Source of the DNA: Taklimakanibacter sp021828105
GTDB lineage: Bacteria; Pseudomonadota; Alphaproteobacteria; Rhizobiales; Aestuariivirgaceae
Direction: 5' to 3'
Assembly (NCBI GenBank): GCA_021828105.1
Contig: JAKATG010000029.1
Span: forward strand, 23,287-87,286
Length of the DNA: 64,000 nucleotides
Of this stretch, positions 24,578 to 33,069 are shown one piece after another. Below the pieces are notes generated by a model. It was not told where the DNA came from. It searched no databases and saw only the letters and a list, made by a program, of their open reading frames with translations. The position numbers were made by a program, and so were the translations under genes. Position 1 is the stretch's first letter, and each line of letters begins with the position of its first letter.

Positions 24578-25762
24578 ATGACGCTCGATCCCTTCATCGC
24601 CGACTGGCTCAATCTCCTGCTGCGCTGGGCGCATGTGATGGCGGGCATCGCCTGGATCGGCACTTCCTTCTATTTCGTGGCGCTCGACTTTTCGCTGAAG
24701 CGCCGGGCCGGCCTTCCCGCCGGCGTCTATGGCGAAGCCTGGGAAGTGCATGGCGGCGGCTTCTATCATGTGCAGAAATATTCGGTGGCGCCGGCCGATC
24801 TGCCGCCAGGTCTCATCTGGTTCAAATGGGAAGCCTATCTCACCTGGCTCACCGGTTTCCTGCTGCTGATCGTGCAGTTCTATTTCAATGCGACGAGCTA
24901 CCTGATCGATCCGACGATCATGCCGCTCACTCCCTGGCAGGCCATCGCGATCTCGCTCGCCGGATTGGCGGCGGGCTGGTTCATCTATGACGGCCTGTGC
25001 CGCTCAGCCCTGATCCATCGTCCGGGATGGCTGGCGCTCGCCGTCTTTCTCCTGATCCTCATCGCGGCCTACGGCTTCACCCATGTCTTCTCGGGCCGCG
25101 GGGCCCTGATCCATGTCGGGGCCTTCATCGGCACCATGATGGCCGCCAATGTCTTCGCGGTCATCATTCCCAACCAGAAGAAGATCACCGCTTCACTCCT
25201 CAAAGGCGAGGCGCCCGATCCCAAATTCGGCATCACCGGCAAGCAGCGCTCGCTGCACAACACCTATCTGACCTTGCCGGTGCTCCTGATGATGATCAGC
25301 AACCACTATCCGATGATCACCGATCATCGCGAGGCGTGGATCCTGGTCGGCCTCATCGTCATCGGCGGTGCCGCCTTGCGCCACTTCCTGGTGCGCCATG
25401 AAGTGGGCGACGACATGGAGGAGATCGCCTGGACCTTGCCGATCATTTTCGGCGCGCTTGCCGCGGCACTCTGGCTGACCGAGCCCGCGCCCATCGTCGG
25501 CGAAGGGCTGGTGGTTTCGGATTCGGAGGTTCTCGGCATCACGGCCAAGCACTGCACCATGTGTCATGCCGTGAAGCCGACGCATCAGGGCTTCAAGGAG
25601 CCTCCCAAGGGTGTCGCGCTCGAGACGTTCGATGAGTTGCGCCGTTACAATGCGCAGATCATGGCGCAGGCGGTGCGCAACAAGTCGATGCCGCTCGGCA
25701 ACGAAACCGGCATGACCGATGAGGAGCGCCAGAAGCTCGGCGCCTGGCTCGTAGCGCAATGA
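24578..25762 (+). CDS. puuD: Membrane urate hydroxylase with C-terminal cytochrome c domain
   Basis: A 394-residue urate oxidase of the integral-membrane PuuD type, which converts urate to 5-hydroxyisourate and passes electrons to the respiratory chain instead of making H2O2. The N-terminal ~300 residues hold about eight spans with the family patterns RWAHVMAGIAWIGTSFYFVA, EVHGGGFYHVQKY and FKWEAYLTWLTGF. The C-terminal domain has a heme c site CTMCH (about 328) and a possible axial Met in KSMPLGNETGMTDEE. The stop overlaps the uraD start as ATGA. The upstream stem-loop separates it from the transporter genes. The start has only a weak ribosome binding site. Confidence 0.95.
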   Translation: MTLDPFIADWLNLLLRWAHVMAGIAWIGTSFYFVALDFSLKRRAGLPAGVYGEAWEVHGGGFYHVQKYSVAPADLPPGLIWFKWEAYLTWLTGFLLLIVQFYFNATSYLIDPTIMPLTPWQAIAISLAGLAAGWFIYDGLCRSALIHRPGWLALAVFLLILIAAYGFTHVFSGRGALIHVGAFIGTMMAANVFAVIIPNQKKITASLLKGEAPDPKFGITGKQRSLHNTYLTLPVLLMMISNHYPMITDHREAWILVGLIVIGGAALRHFLVRHEVGDDMEEIAWTLPIIFGALAAALWLTEPAPIVGEGLVVSDSEVLGITAKHCTMCHAVKPTHQGFKEPPKGVALETFDELRRYNAQIMAQAVRNKSMPLGNETGMTDEERQKLGAWLVAQ

Positions 25763-26256
25763 CCACACTCGGCGACATAAACGTCATGACGCGACAGGCC
25801 TTCGTCGCAGGCTTTGGCGATGTGGCCGAGCACTCGCCCTGGGTAGCGGAGCAGGCCTGGGAGAAGCGACCCTACGCCGATCGCGACGCGCTCATCGAGG
25901 CTTTCGCGCAAGCCTTGCGCGAGGCGCCACGCGAGGCGAAGCTCGCTCTCATCCGCGCCCATCCCGATCTCGCGACGCGTGCCAAGCTCACGGCGGATTC
26001 GACGAATGAGCAGGCGGGCGCCAGGCTCGACCGCCTGAGCGCCGATGAGTTCGCGCGCTTCAGCCGTTTCAACGAAGCCTATAAGACGCGCTTCGGCTTT
26101 CCGTTCATCTTCGCGGTCAGGGGCGCGACCAAGCATCAGATCCTGGCGGCCTTCGAAGAGCGGCTTGGCAACAGTCCGGAAAAGGAATTCGAGACCGCTC
26201 TTGCCCAGATCCTGCGCATCTTCCGCTTCCGGCTTGAAGATCGGGTGTCGCCATGA
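25759..26256 (+). CDS. uraD: OHCU decarboxylase
   Basis: A 165-residue enzyme that decarboxylates OHCU to S-allantoin. The helical fold pattern is clear: MTRQAFVAGFGDVAEHSPWV at the start, LALIRAHPDLATRAKL with the conserved HPDL (about 62-65), the TNEQ segment (about 77), and FNEAYKTRFGFPFIFAV. Length and motifs are standard. It overlaps puuD and guaD by ATGA junctions, so urate oxidation and the next spontaneous-prone step are translationally linked. UraH, which works between PuuD and UraD, is at the far 5' end of the cluster. Confidence 0.95.
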   Translation: MTTLGDINVMTRQAFVAGFGDVAEHSPWVAEQAWEKRPYADRDALIEAFAQALREAPREAKLALIRAHPDLATRAKLTADSTNEQAGARLDRLSADEFARFSRFNEAYKTRFGFPFIFAVRGATKHQILAAFEERLGNSPEKEFETALAQILRIFRFRLEDRVSP

Positions 26257-27545
26257 CCCATGTCCTCTTCGGTGCGCTCCTGACCTTCGGCGCCGAGCCT
26301 GAGGATTTTTTCCATGAAGCGCAGGGCGCGCTGGTGATCGGCGATGATGGCCGCATCCTGTGGCGCGGCGCCCGGCAGGATCTTCCGGAGGACTATCGCC
26401 CGAGCCCCACCGATGATTTCGGCGATTGCCTGATCCTGCCGGGCTTCATCGATGCCCATATCCACTTCCCGCAGTATCGCATGCTGGCTGCACCCGGCAA
26501 GGACCTGCTCGACTGGCTCACCCGCTTCACCTTCCCGGAGGAAGCGCGCTATGGCGATGAAGCCTATGCCAGGGCGGCAGCGGAGAAATTCCTCGACCGG
26601 CTGTTCAGCCATGGCACGACCTCGGCCATGGTCTTCTCCTCGGTGCACCAGGTCAGCGCCGACGCCCTGTTCGACGCGGCGCAGCGGCGGCACATGGCCC
26701 TCGTGACCGGCAAGACGATGATGGACCGCGACGTGCCTGCTTCGGTGCGCGATAGCCCGGAGCAAGCGGCGGTCGAGAGCGAGGCGCTCTATCGCAAATG
26801 GCATGGCCGGGATCGCCTGCGCTATGCGGTGACGCCGCGCTTCGCCGTCACGTCGAGCGAGGCGCAGCTTCAGGTGGCGCATGACCTGATGCAATCCTTG
26901 CCTGACGCGCTGCTGCAGACGCATCTTTCGGAAAGTCAAGGCGAACTCGAGCGTATTCGCGAGCTCTATCCGGATGATGCGGATTATACGGCCGTCTATG
27001 ACCGTTTCTGGCTGCTGGGCGAGCGCAGTCTCTTCGCTCACGGCATCCATCTCTCCGATCGCGAATGCCGGCGCTTGTCGCAGACGGACTCGATTGTCGT
27101 CCATTGCCCGACGTCGAACATGTTCCTGGGCTCGGGGCTGATGGACATGGCGTATCTGAGTATGGAAAGACGGCCCGTACGCCTGGCGATCGGTACCGAT
27201 GTCGGCGGCGGCACCAGCTATTCCATGCTCGCCACTCTGGGTGCCGCCTACAAAGTGCAGATGCTCGCCGGCAACAGGCCGACAGCTCTCCAACTGTTCC
27301 ATCTGGCGACGCGGCGCAATGCCGAAGCCCTGCGCCTTACCGATGAGGTGGGCTCGCTCGAGCCCGGCAAATGGGCGGACATCGTGGTGATCGATCCGCA
27401 TGCGACCGAGATCCTGGCGAGCCGCCAGGAGCTTTCGCGCTCGCTCGAGGATATGCTGTTCGCGCTTATGATATTGGGCGATGATCGCGCCATACGCGCG
27501 ACCTATGTCGCCGGACGCAAAGTTCATGAGAGAAGGATGAAATGA
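26253..27545 (+). CDS. guaD: Guanine deaminase
   Basis: A 430-residue amidohydrolase that deaminates guanine to xanthine, feeding XdhABC. Metal and substrate sites are intact: FIDAHIHFPQYRMLA (about 67), LLQTHLSES (about 224), HGIHLSDRECRRL (about 264), VHCPTSNMFLGSG and AIGTDVGGGTSYSML (about 312-326). The length fits bacterial GuaD (about 430-440). ATGA overlaps join it to uraD and puuE. With the adenine deaminases at 37-41 kb, the window covers entry of both purine bases. Confidence 0.94.
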   Translation: MTHVLFGALLTFGAEPEDFFHEAQGALVIGDDGRILWRGARQDLPEDYRPSPTDDFGDCLILPGFIDAHIHFPQYRMLAAPGKDLLDWLTRFTFPEEARYGDEAYARAAAEKFLDRLFSHGTTSAMVFSSVHQVSADALFDAAQRRHMALVTGKTMMDRDVPASVRDSPEQAAVESEALYRKWHGRDRLRYAVTPRFAVTSSEAQLQVAHDLMQSLPDALLQTHLSESQGELERIRELYPDDADYTAVYDRFWLLGERSLFAHGIHLSDRECRRLSQTDSIVVHCPTSNMFLGSGLMDMAYLSMERRPVRLAIGTDVGGGTSYSMLATLGAAYKVQMLAGNRPTALQLFHLATRRNAEALRLTDEVGSLEPGKWADIVVIDPHATEILASRQELSRSLEDMLFALMILGDDRAIRATYVAGRKVHERRMK

Positions 27546-28456
27546 CGAGTTCCTATCCGCGCGACATGAAGGGCTATGGCCGTGCCATACCCGATCCCCA
27601 ATGGCCGGACGGCGCCTATGTCGCCGTGCAGTTCGTGCTCAATTACGAAGAGGGCGGCGAGAATTGCATTCTCCATGGCGATGCCGCGTCCGAGGCGTTC
27701 CTCTCCGAGATCGTCGGCGCCCAGTCCTGGCCGGGGCAGCGCCACTGGAACATGGAATCGATCTATGAATATGGCGCGCGCGCCGGCTTCTGGCGCCTGT
27801 GGCGCATCTTCACTGGCCGCAAGATACCGCTCACCATCTATGGCGTGGCGACGGCGCTCGAACGTTCGCCCGACCAGACCCAGGCGATGAAGGAAGCGGG
27901 CTGGGAGATCGCGAGCCACGGCCTCAAATGGATCGAATACAAGGATTACAGCGAGGCCGACGAGCGCGCCCATCTCAAGGAGGCGATCAAGATCCACACC
28001 CAGGTTACCAGCGAGCGGCCGCTCGGCTGGTATACCGGGCGCTGCTCGGTCAATACGACGAAGCTGGTGATGGAGGAGGGCGGCTTCCTCTATTCATCCG
28101 ATTCCTATGCCGACGATCTGCCCTATTGGGTGGCGCGGCCGCAGGGCGGCAGTCATCTCATCATTCCCTATACGCTCGATGCCAATGACATGCGCTTCGC
28201 CACGCCGCAGGGCTTCAACAGCGGCGAGCAGTTCTATGCCTATCTGCGGGACAGCTTCGATTGCCTCTATGAGGAGGGCCGCCGCGGTTCGCCCAAGATG
28301 ATGTCGGTGGGCCTCCATTGCCGGCTTATCGGCAGGCCGGGCCGGGCCCTGGCGCTCGAGCGCTTCCTCGATCACATCGTGCGCCACGACAAGGTGTGGA
28401 TACCGCGCCGCATCGACATTGCCCGGCACTGGCACGAGCATTTTCCGCCGGCGTGA
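27542..28456 (+). CDS. puuE: Allantoinase of the polysaccharide-deacetylase fold (PuuE)
   Basis: A 304-residue cofactor-independent allantoinase that hydrolyses S-allantoin to allantoate; it is unrelated to metal-dependent AllB. Visible patterns are SYPRDMKGYGRAIPDPQWP at the N-terminus, VQFVLNYEEGGENCILHGD (about 28-46), HGLKWIEYKDY (about 125-135), GWYTGRCSVNTTKLV and SVGLHCRLIGRPGRA. It is joined to guaD by an ATGA overlap. Its stop is 7 bases before the transposase-like gene that ends this strand's series. Confidence 0.95.
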   Translation: MTSSYPRDMKGYGRAIPDPQWPDGAYVAVQFVLNYEEGGENCILHGDAASEAFLSEIVGAQSWPGQRHWNMESIYEYGARAGFWRLWRIFTGRKIPLTIYGVATALERSPDQTQAMKEAGWEIASHGLKWIEYKDYSEADERAHLKEAIKIHTQVTSERPLGWYTGRCSVNTTKLVMEEGGFLYSSDSYADDLPYWVARPQGGSHLIIPYTLDANDMRFATPQGFNSGEQFYAYLRDSFDCLYEEGRRGSPKMMSVGLHCRLIGRPGRALALERFLDHIVRHDKVWIPRRIDIARHWHEHFPPA

Positions 28457-28463
28457 ATGTTCT

Positions 28464-29036
28464 GTGGCCCGGTTCGCCCGCATCGTCATTCCGGATGTCC
28501 CGCATCATGTGGTGCAGCGGGTGCGATCCGGCGTGGTGCTCTTCGCCGATGATGCCGACTATACCGAGTATCGCGATATCCTCTTGCGCAACCTGCGTGG
28601 CGTCGATCTGGTTTCCGCCTGCCTGATGCCGGATCACGTGCATCTGGTCGCCATTCCGCAGGCGGCCGATGCGCTGGCGCGCATGATGGGCGAGACACGG
28701 CGTCTCTACGCCCGCCACAAAGGGCTCGGGCCGCAAGGGCTCTGGCGCGGCAGGTATCAATCCTGTCCGCTGGACGAAACGCATGCCAGGGCGGCGCTCG
28801 CTTATGTGAGCTTCAATCCGGTACGTGCCGGGCTCGTCGCCGATCCCGGCCAATGGCCGTGGCTGATCGGCGAAAAGCATCCGGCGCCGCCTGCCGATGA
28901 GCGCCATATCGAGGCGATCAGGCGTGCGACACGAACCGGCAGGCCCGCGGGCGCTGCCGATTTCTATGCCCGGATCGAATATGAGCTCGGCCGCTCGCTG
29001 AAGCCGAAGAAACGTGGCCGCAAGGCGCGCTGGTGA
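28464..29036 (+). CDS. REP-associated tyrosine transposase (RAYT/Y1_Tnp family)
   Basis: A 190-residue single-strand DNA transposase of the IS200-like REP-associated type. The N-terminus (RIVIPDVPHHVVQRV) and the HUH metal motif in CLMPDHVHLVAIP (about 53-65) are intact. The pattern RMMGETRRLYARHKG, with the candidate nucleophile Tyr at about 82, and ALAYVSFNPVRAGLV are typical. The protein is basic at the C-terminus (PKKRGRKARW). I choose the GTG at 28464, 7 bases after puuE; the frame is also open upstream inside puuE. No inverted repeats flank it: only 7 and 4 bases separate it from puuE and allA. Such genes normally occur singly and are thought to move or maintain REP elements. Confidence 0.85.
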   Translation: MARFARIVIPDVPHHVVQRVRSGVVLFADDADYTEYRDILLRNLRGVDLVSACLMPDHVHLVAIPQAADALARMMGETRRLYARHKGLGPQGLWRGRYQSCPLDETHARAALAYVSFNPVRAGLVADPGQWPWLIGEKHPAPPADERHIEAIRRATRTGRPAGAADFYARIEYELGRSLKPKKRGRKARW

Positions 29037-29040
29037 TCCG

Positions 29041-29559
29041 CTAAAGTTGGATGATCGCGGGCTGCGGCAGCTCGACTTCCTCGAGGTTGTTGCCCGGACC
29101 CTTGCGGTCGACGATCAGGAAGTCACCCTGCTGGTCGAGGACGAGGAGCGGATAGTGCCAGACATTGCGGGCATAGTTGATGCCCTGCCGGCCCGTGGCG
29201 CGGAAGGCATGGAGCGTGTCGATGGCGGGCGCCGGACCCGCTTCGGCGACGACGATGAGCCAGTCGCGATCCTGCAAGGGATAGAAGGCCTGGCTGCCGA
29301 GCGGATGGCGCTCGACGAAGCCGATCTCGATCGGCAGCGGCCGTGGCCTGCCGTGGAACAGGCTGATGATCGTCTCGCCGTTCTCGGCACCGGTGTCTAT
29401 GCGCGCCAGATCGTGAAAGCGTTCGGCATAGCCCTGATTGATCGGATAGTGCTGAGCGCCCGTCATCTCGATGACGTCGCCGAAAGGCGCGAAGCCCGCA
29501 CGGGTGAGCGGTTCGATCTTGAGTCGGCGTGCCATGGCTGAACGTGAATCATTGGTCAT
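29041..29559 (-). CDS. allA: Ureidoglycolate lyase
   Basis: A 172-residue cupin-like enzyme that splits ureidoglycolate to glyoxylate and urea. Recognised from IEPLTRAGFAPFGDVIE near the start, HPLGSQAFYPL (about 85-95), RATGRQGINYARNVWHYPLL (about 119-138) and VDRKGPGNNLEEV near the end. Two ATGs are possible (29559 and 29535); neither has a strong ribosome binding site, so the longer form is given. The gene is convergent with the RAYT gene, with a 4-base gap, and is transcribed towards the main purine operon. The allantoate-hydrolysing enzyme that would supply its substrate is not in the window. Confidence 0.92.
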   Translation of the reverse strand: MTNDSRSAMARRLKIEPLTRAGFAPFGDVIEMTGAQHYPINQGYAERFHDLARIDTGAENGETIISLFHGRPRPLPIEIGFVERHPLGSQAFYPLQDRDWLIVVAEAGPAPAIDTLHAFRATGRQGINYARNVWHYPLLVLDQQGDFLIVDRKGPGNNLEEVELPQPAIIQL

Positions 29560-29916
29560 GATATCGCCAAACTAGCGGTTAACGCTGCGCGAGACTACAA
29601 GGGTTCCGCAGACTGTCGTTGCGACAGAACCTTAGGGAAGTGTGATCGACATGCAACGAACATTGCCGCGTCGCACAAAAATCGACAGCACAAAATATGA
29701 GTGATCAAAATCAAGGCACAAGCAAGCTATTGAAATAGTTGAAGCTCAGTCTTGATGTGGCGCAAAAGAGGCAAACTGACGTAACGATTGCCGCAAAAAT
29801 GCCGATGGTCCTCGCAGGTTTGTGATGTTATCAAACTAAAGGGTTGGGGAACCGATGAGCGCTAGGGACGGGCGCCGCGTTGTCATCGTTCACCAATCGA
29901 GGGGAAGTTTAGGTAA
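29560..29916. other. AT-richer divergent promoter region, no gene supported
   Basis: About 357 bases between allA and the polysaccharide-export gene, clearly more AT-rich than the coding flanks. It must hold promoters for both. An imperfect stem-loop is visible: TGTCG (29614-29618) pairs with CGACA (29622-29626), and AAGGGTTC upstream pairs with GAACCTT downstream, with a bulge. A short open frame starting at 29855 overlaps the next gene and has no protein-like features. No confident -35/-10 pair was identified. Confidence 0.5.
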
Positions 29917-31074
29917 ATGCGTTCAAGAGCGTCCGTGGTCGTGCCGGCCATACTGTCTGTTGTCTTGGCCGGTTGTAATGCACTCCCGAGCGAAGGCCCT
30001 CAAAGTAAGCAGATCGAAAAAACCTATCTCGAGAAGAACACGGCGGGTTTCGTTCTCGTCAATGTCAATCGCAGTGTTGCCGACTATCTGGCGCGTCACC
30101 AAGCGTTGAGCTTCGGGGACCGCTTCGGCAAAGGCAAGCCGAACCGCGCCGAATTGATCGGACCGGGTGATGTGCTCACTGTCACGATCTGGGAAGCCGA
30201 CCAGACCGGCGTCTTCGCCAGCACGAGCACGGCCGATCGCGGCACCATTCCTGATGTCGAAGTGAGTAGCCGGGGAACGATTTCGATACCCTATGCCGGC
30301 AGCATCAAAGCGGCCGGACGCACGCCGCAGGGCCTCGCGGCCTCGATCGCCAAGGCTCTGTCGAACAAGGCGGTCGAACCGCAAGTGCATGTGGCGCGCA
30401 AGGAGAAAGTGGCTTCCGTCGTCACAGTCTCGGGCGGTGTGGGCAAGCCCGGTCTCTATCCGTTGAGCCTGCGCGGCGACACGCTCCTCGATGTCATCGC
30501 CGGATCGGGCGGAACGTCCGATGCCGCCTATGACACGGTGGTGAGCCTCACCCGGCATGGCGAGATCGCCTCGTCCTATCTCGATCACGTCCAGGAGACG
30601 CCGGCCGACAATATCTACATGCGGCCTGGCGATCTCATCAGCATCGAGAAGATGCCGCGCACCTATTCCGCCTTCGGCGCGGTGGAACGCAAGGGCAATA
30701 TCCCGTTCGGAGCCAGCAACCTCAATCTGATCGAGGCGGTCAGCAAGGCGTCGGGCCTCGCCGATATCCGCGCCGATCCTACCGGCGTCTTCCTCTTCCG
30801 CTTCGAGAAGCGCGCCGCCGCGGAACGCTTCTCGTCTCAGCCGATCCAGGTGCAGGGCGACCTTGTGCCGGTGATCTATCGGCTCAATCTCAGGGATGCG
30901 AACCAGTATTTCTTCGCCCAGGCGATCGCCATGCAGGATCGCGACGTTATTTATGTCGCCGACGCGACGACCGTGGCCTTGCAGAAGTTCCTGGCGCTCC
31001 TGGGTTCGGCGCTATCGCCGCCGGCATCTGCTGTACGGACAGTGAATTCGGTCAACACTCTGCAGGGGAACTGA
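29917..31074 (+). CDS. Polysaccharide export outer-membrane lipoprotein (Wza/OPX family)
   Basis: A 385-residue lipoprotein. The signal peptide ends in a lipobox with Cys at about 20 (VVLAGCNALP). The PES domain begins RAELIGPGDVLTVTIWEAD (about 78-96) and includes GTISIPYAGSIKAAGRTPQG. Two SLBB-like segments follow, VVTVSGGVGKPGLYPLSLRG (about 168-187) and AVERKGNIPFG. OPX proteins form the outer-membrane channel for capsule or exopolysaccharide. No polymerase, copolymerase or glycosyltransferase genes lie beside it, so it is an orphan here. The ribosome binding site is modest. Its end overlaps the convergent phosphatase gene by 23 bases. Confidence 0.88.
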   Translation: MRSRASVVVPAILSVVLAGCNALPSEGPQSKQIEKTYLEKNTAGFVLVNVNRSVADYLARHQALSFGDRFGKGKPNRAELIGPGDVLTVTIWEADQTGVFASTSTADRGTIPDVEVSSRGTISIPYAGSIKAAGRTPQGLAASIAKALSNKAVEPQVHVARKEKVASVVTVSGGVGKPGLYPLSLRGDTLLDVIAGSGGTSDAAYDTVVSLTRHGEIASSYLDHVQETPADNIYMRPGDLISIEKMPRTYSAFGAVERKGNIPFGASNLNLIEAVSKASGLADIRADPTGVFLFRFEKRAAAERFSSQPIQVQGDLVPVIYRLNLRDANQYFFAQAIAMQDRDVIYVADATTVALQKFLALLGSALSPPASAVRTVNSVNTLQGN

Positions 31075-31855
31075 CTTTGAGCAGGCTTTTGAGCGGCGCA
31101 TAAAGTCGCGGGGTGGAGGCGAGGACGGCATTGCCTTTGCGGAGGCCGTCCTCGCCCAGAAAATCATTCACGCTCCCGCCCGCTTCCTTGACGATGCACA
31201 AGCCCGCCGCGACGTCCCACACATTGATATGGGCCTCCCAATAGCCGTCGAGCCGGCCGTCCGCCGTCAGAGCGAGGCCAAGCGCGCCTGAGCCGAGCCG
31301 GCTATATTCGCAATGGGCATCGAGCAGGGCCTTGACCGCCTCGGCATGCGGAGCGACCGGACGGCGATAGCTGAAGCCGATGGCGAGCCGCGCCTCATCG
31401 AGCTTCTTCACTTTGCTGACCTCGATCCTGCGGCCGTTGAGCGAGGCCCCGTGGCCCTGGCGGGCGGCGTAGAGCTCATCGGTGATCGGGTTGTAGATCA
31501 CGCCGATGGCGAACTCGCCTTGGGCGAGAAGGCCGAGCGAGACGCACCAGAACGGGATGCCGCGCAGGAAATTGGCGGTGCCGTCGATAGGGTCGATGAT
31601 CCAGACGGTCTTGGCGTCTTTATTCTGCACGCCGCGCTCTTCGCCGAGGAAACCGTCTTGCGGGAAGAGCCGCTTGAGCGCGCCGACGATCATGTCCTCG
31701 CAGGCGCGGTCGGCCTCGCTCACCAGATCCTGGGTACCCTTGCGCTCGACATCGAGCTCGTGGCGCCTGCGGTAGTGATCGGCCGCCCGCTCGCCCGCTT
31801 CGCGCACGACGGCGAGCGCCGCCCAGTATCTCAACTCGATCTCATTGCTTTCCAA
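31052..31855 (-). CDS. Inositol monophosphatase family phosphatase
   Basis: A 267-residue Mg2+-dependent sugar phosphatase. All three metal motifs are present: GFLGEERG (about 67-74), WIIDPIDGTANFLRGIPFW (about 85-103) and INVWDVAAGLCIVKEAGG (about 210-227). Family members act on myo-inositol-1-phosphate, histidinol phosphate or 3'-phosphoadenosine compounds, and the sequence alone does not decide among them. The length is typical. It diverges from the ferric-type binding-protein gene across 133 bases and overlaps the polysaccharide-export gene 3' to 3'. Confidence 0.9.
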   Translation of the reverse strand: MESNEIELRYWAALAVVREAGERAADHYRRRHELDVERKGTQDLVSEADRACEDMIVGALKRLFPQDGFLGEERGVQNKDAKTVWIIDPIDGTANFLRGIPFWCVSLGLLAQGEFAIGVIYNPITDELYAARQGHGASLNGRRIEVSKVKKLDEARLAIGFSYRRPVAPHAEAVKALLDAHCEYSRLGSGALGLALTADGRLDGYWEAHINVWDVAAGLCIVKEAGGSVNDFLGEDGLRKGNAVLASTPRLYAPLKSLLKVSSPAEC

Positions 31856-31988
31856 AGGCGGCTCCTAGAATTTTGACTAGCCAAGGCTTTTTGCTTGGTC
31901 CAATCTGTCACACAACTGTCATAATTGGTCAAAGGCAGCTTCCTCGGCACCTCAAGAAACGGGCGGGGACGGCCACAGGGAGGACTCC

Positions 31989-33020
31989 ATGAGACGATCA
32001 GCCAAGGCCCTTATCGCATCATTGGCGGCTTTTGCCGCGCTTGCTTTTTCGGGCTCCGCCCGGGCCGACGGGAATCTCACCGTCTATTGCTCCGTGCAGG
32101 AGGAATGGTGCCAGCTGATGGTCAATGAGTTCCAGAAGGCGACCGGCATCACCGTCGCCATGACCCGTAAGAGTTCGGGCGAGACCTATGCGCAGGTCAA
32201 GGCCGAGGCTGCCAACCCCAAGGGCGACATCTGGTGGGGCGGCACCGGTGACCCGCATCTGCAGGCCGCCGAAGAGGGGCTGACCGAAGCCTATGATTCA
32301 CCCATGCTGGCGAAGCTCCATGAATGGGCGGTCAAGCAGCATGAGACGGCGCAGAAGCGCACCGTCGGCATCTATCTGGGCGCGCTCGGCTTCGGCTACA
32401 ATACCGAGCTTCTCGAGCAGAAGAAGCTCGAGGCGCCGAAATGCTGGGCCGATTTGATCAAGCCGGAATTCAAAGGCGAGGTGCAGGTCGCCAATCCCAA
32501 TTCGTCGGGCACCGCCTATACGTTCGTCGCCACCCTGGTGCAGATCATGGGCGAGGATGAAGCCTTTAAATATCTGAAGGCGCTCGCCGAGAACATCAAT
32601 CAATACACCAAGTCGGGTGCAGCACCGGCGCAGGCCGCGGCGCGCGGCGAAACGCTGATCGGCATCGCCTTCCAGCATGACATCGTGACGCCGACCATCA
32701 CCTCCAATGCGCCGATAAAGAATGTCTCGCCCTGCGAAGGTACGGGCTTCGAGATCGGCTCGATGAGCATCATCAAGGGCGCGCCCAATGGCGAAAATGC
32801 CAAGAAATGGTATGACTGGGCGCTGACGCCCGAAGCGCAGAAGCTCGGGGCGCAAGCCAACTCCTATCAGAATCCGTCGAACAAGGAGGCGCCAATCCCT
32901 GAGCAGGCGCCGAAGATGGCGGATATCAAGCTGATCGAATATGATTTCGCGAAATTCGGCTCATCGGCAGAGCGCAAGCGCCTGCTTGGCCGCTGGGACA
33001 AGGAAATCGGTGCGAAATAG
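31989..33020 (+). CDS. Ferric-type ABC transporter substrate-binding protein
   Basis: A 343-residue periplasmic binding protein of the FbpA/AfuA/FutA group. The signal peptide spans about residues 1-26 (LIASLAAFAALAFSGSARA). The mature protein begins NLTVYCSVQEEWCQLMVNEF, with IWWGGTGDPHLQAAEEG, PNSSGTAYTFVATLVQIMGE and EIGSMSIIKGAPN as further family patterns. GGGAGG lies upstream of the ATG. A matched permease and ATPase follow. Iron(III) is the usual substrate of this family, but related systems carry phosphonates or other anions, so the metal is inferred. A stem-loop separates it from the permease gene. Confidence 0.85.
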   Translation: MRRSAKALIASLAAFAALAFSGSARADGNLTVYCSVQEEWCQLMVNEFQKATGITVAMTRKSSGETYAQVKAEAANPKGDIWWGGTGDPHLQAAEEGLTEAYDSPMLAKLHEWAVKQHETAQKRTVGIYLGALGFGYNTELLEQKKLEAPKCWADLIKPEFKGEVQVANPNSSGTAYTFVATLVQIMGEDEAFKYLKALAENINQYTKSGAAPAQAAARGETLIGIAFQHDIVTPTITSNAPIKNVSPCEGTGFEIGSMSIIKGAPNGENAKKWYDWALTPEAQKLGAQANSYQNPSNKEAPIPEQAPKMADIKLIEYDFAKFGSSAERKRLLGRWDKEIGAK

Positions 33021-33029
33021 CTGAAGCGT

Positions 33030-33058
33030 GGGCCTGTCAGTGCCGCACTGACAGACCC
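33030..33058 (+). terminator. Stem-loop between ferric-type binding protein and permease genes
   Basis: Arms GGGCCTGTCAGTGC (33030-33043) and GCACTGACAGACCC (33045-33058) form a near-perfect palindrome with one mismatch near the base; in RNA the innermost pairs would open to give a small loop. It starts 9 bases after the binding-protein stop and ends just before the permease start, with no T run. It is more likely an mRNA-stabilising or attenuating hairpin than a full terminator. The permease start downstream has no visible Shine-Dalgarno sequence. Confidence 0.55.
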
Positions 33059-33069
33059 GCTTGCTCGCC

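Noticed and set aside
28464..29036. Complete insertion sequence around the RAYT gene
   Set aside because: There are no terminal inverted repeats or target duplications, and only a few bases separate it from each neighbour.
29855..30109. 84-codon open frame overlapping the start of the export lipoprotein gene
   Set aside because: Out of frame with a well-supported lipoprotein; no recognisable features.
31870..31990. Possible -35/-10 promoter before the ferric-type binding-protein gene (CATAAT near 31920)
   Set aside because: The best -35 match is poor and the spacing is 19 bases; not strong enough to list.
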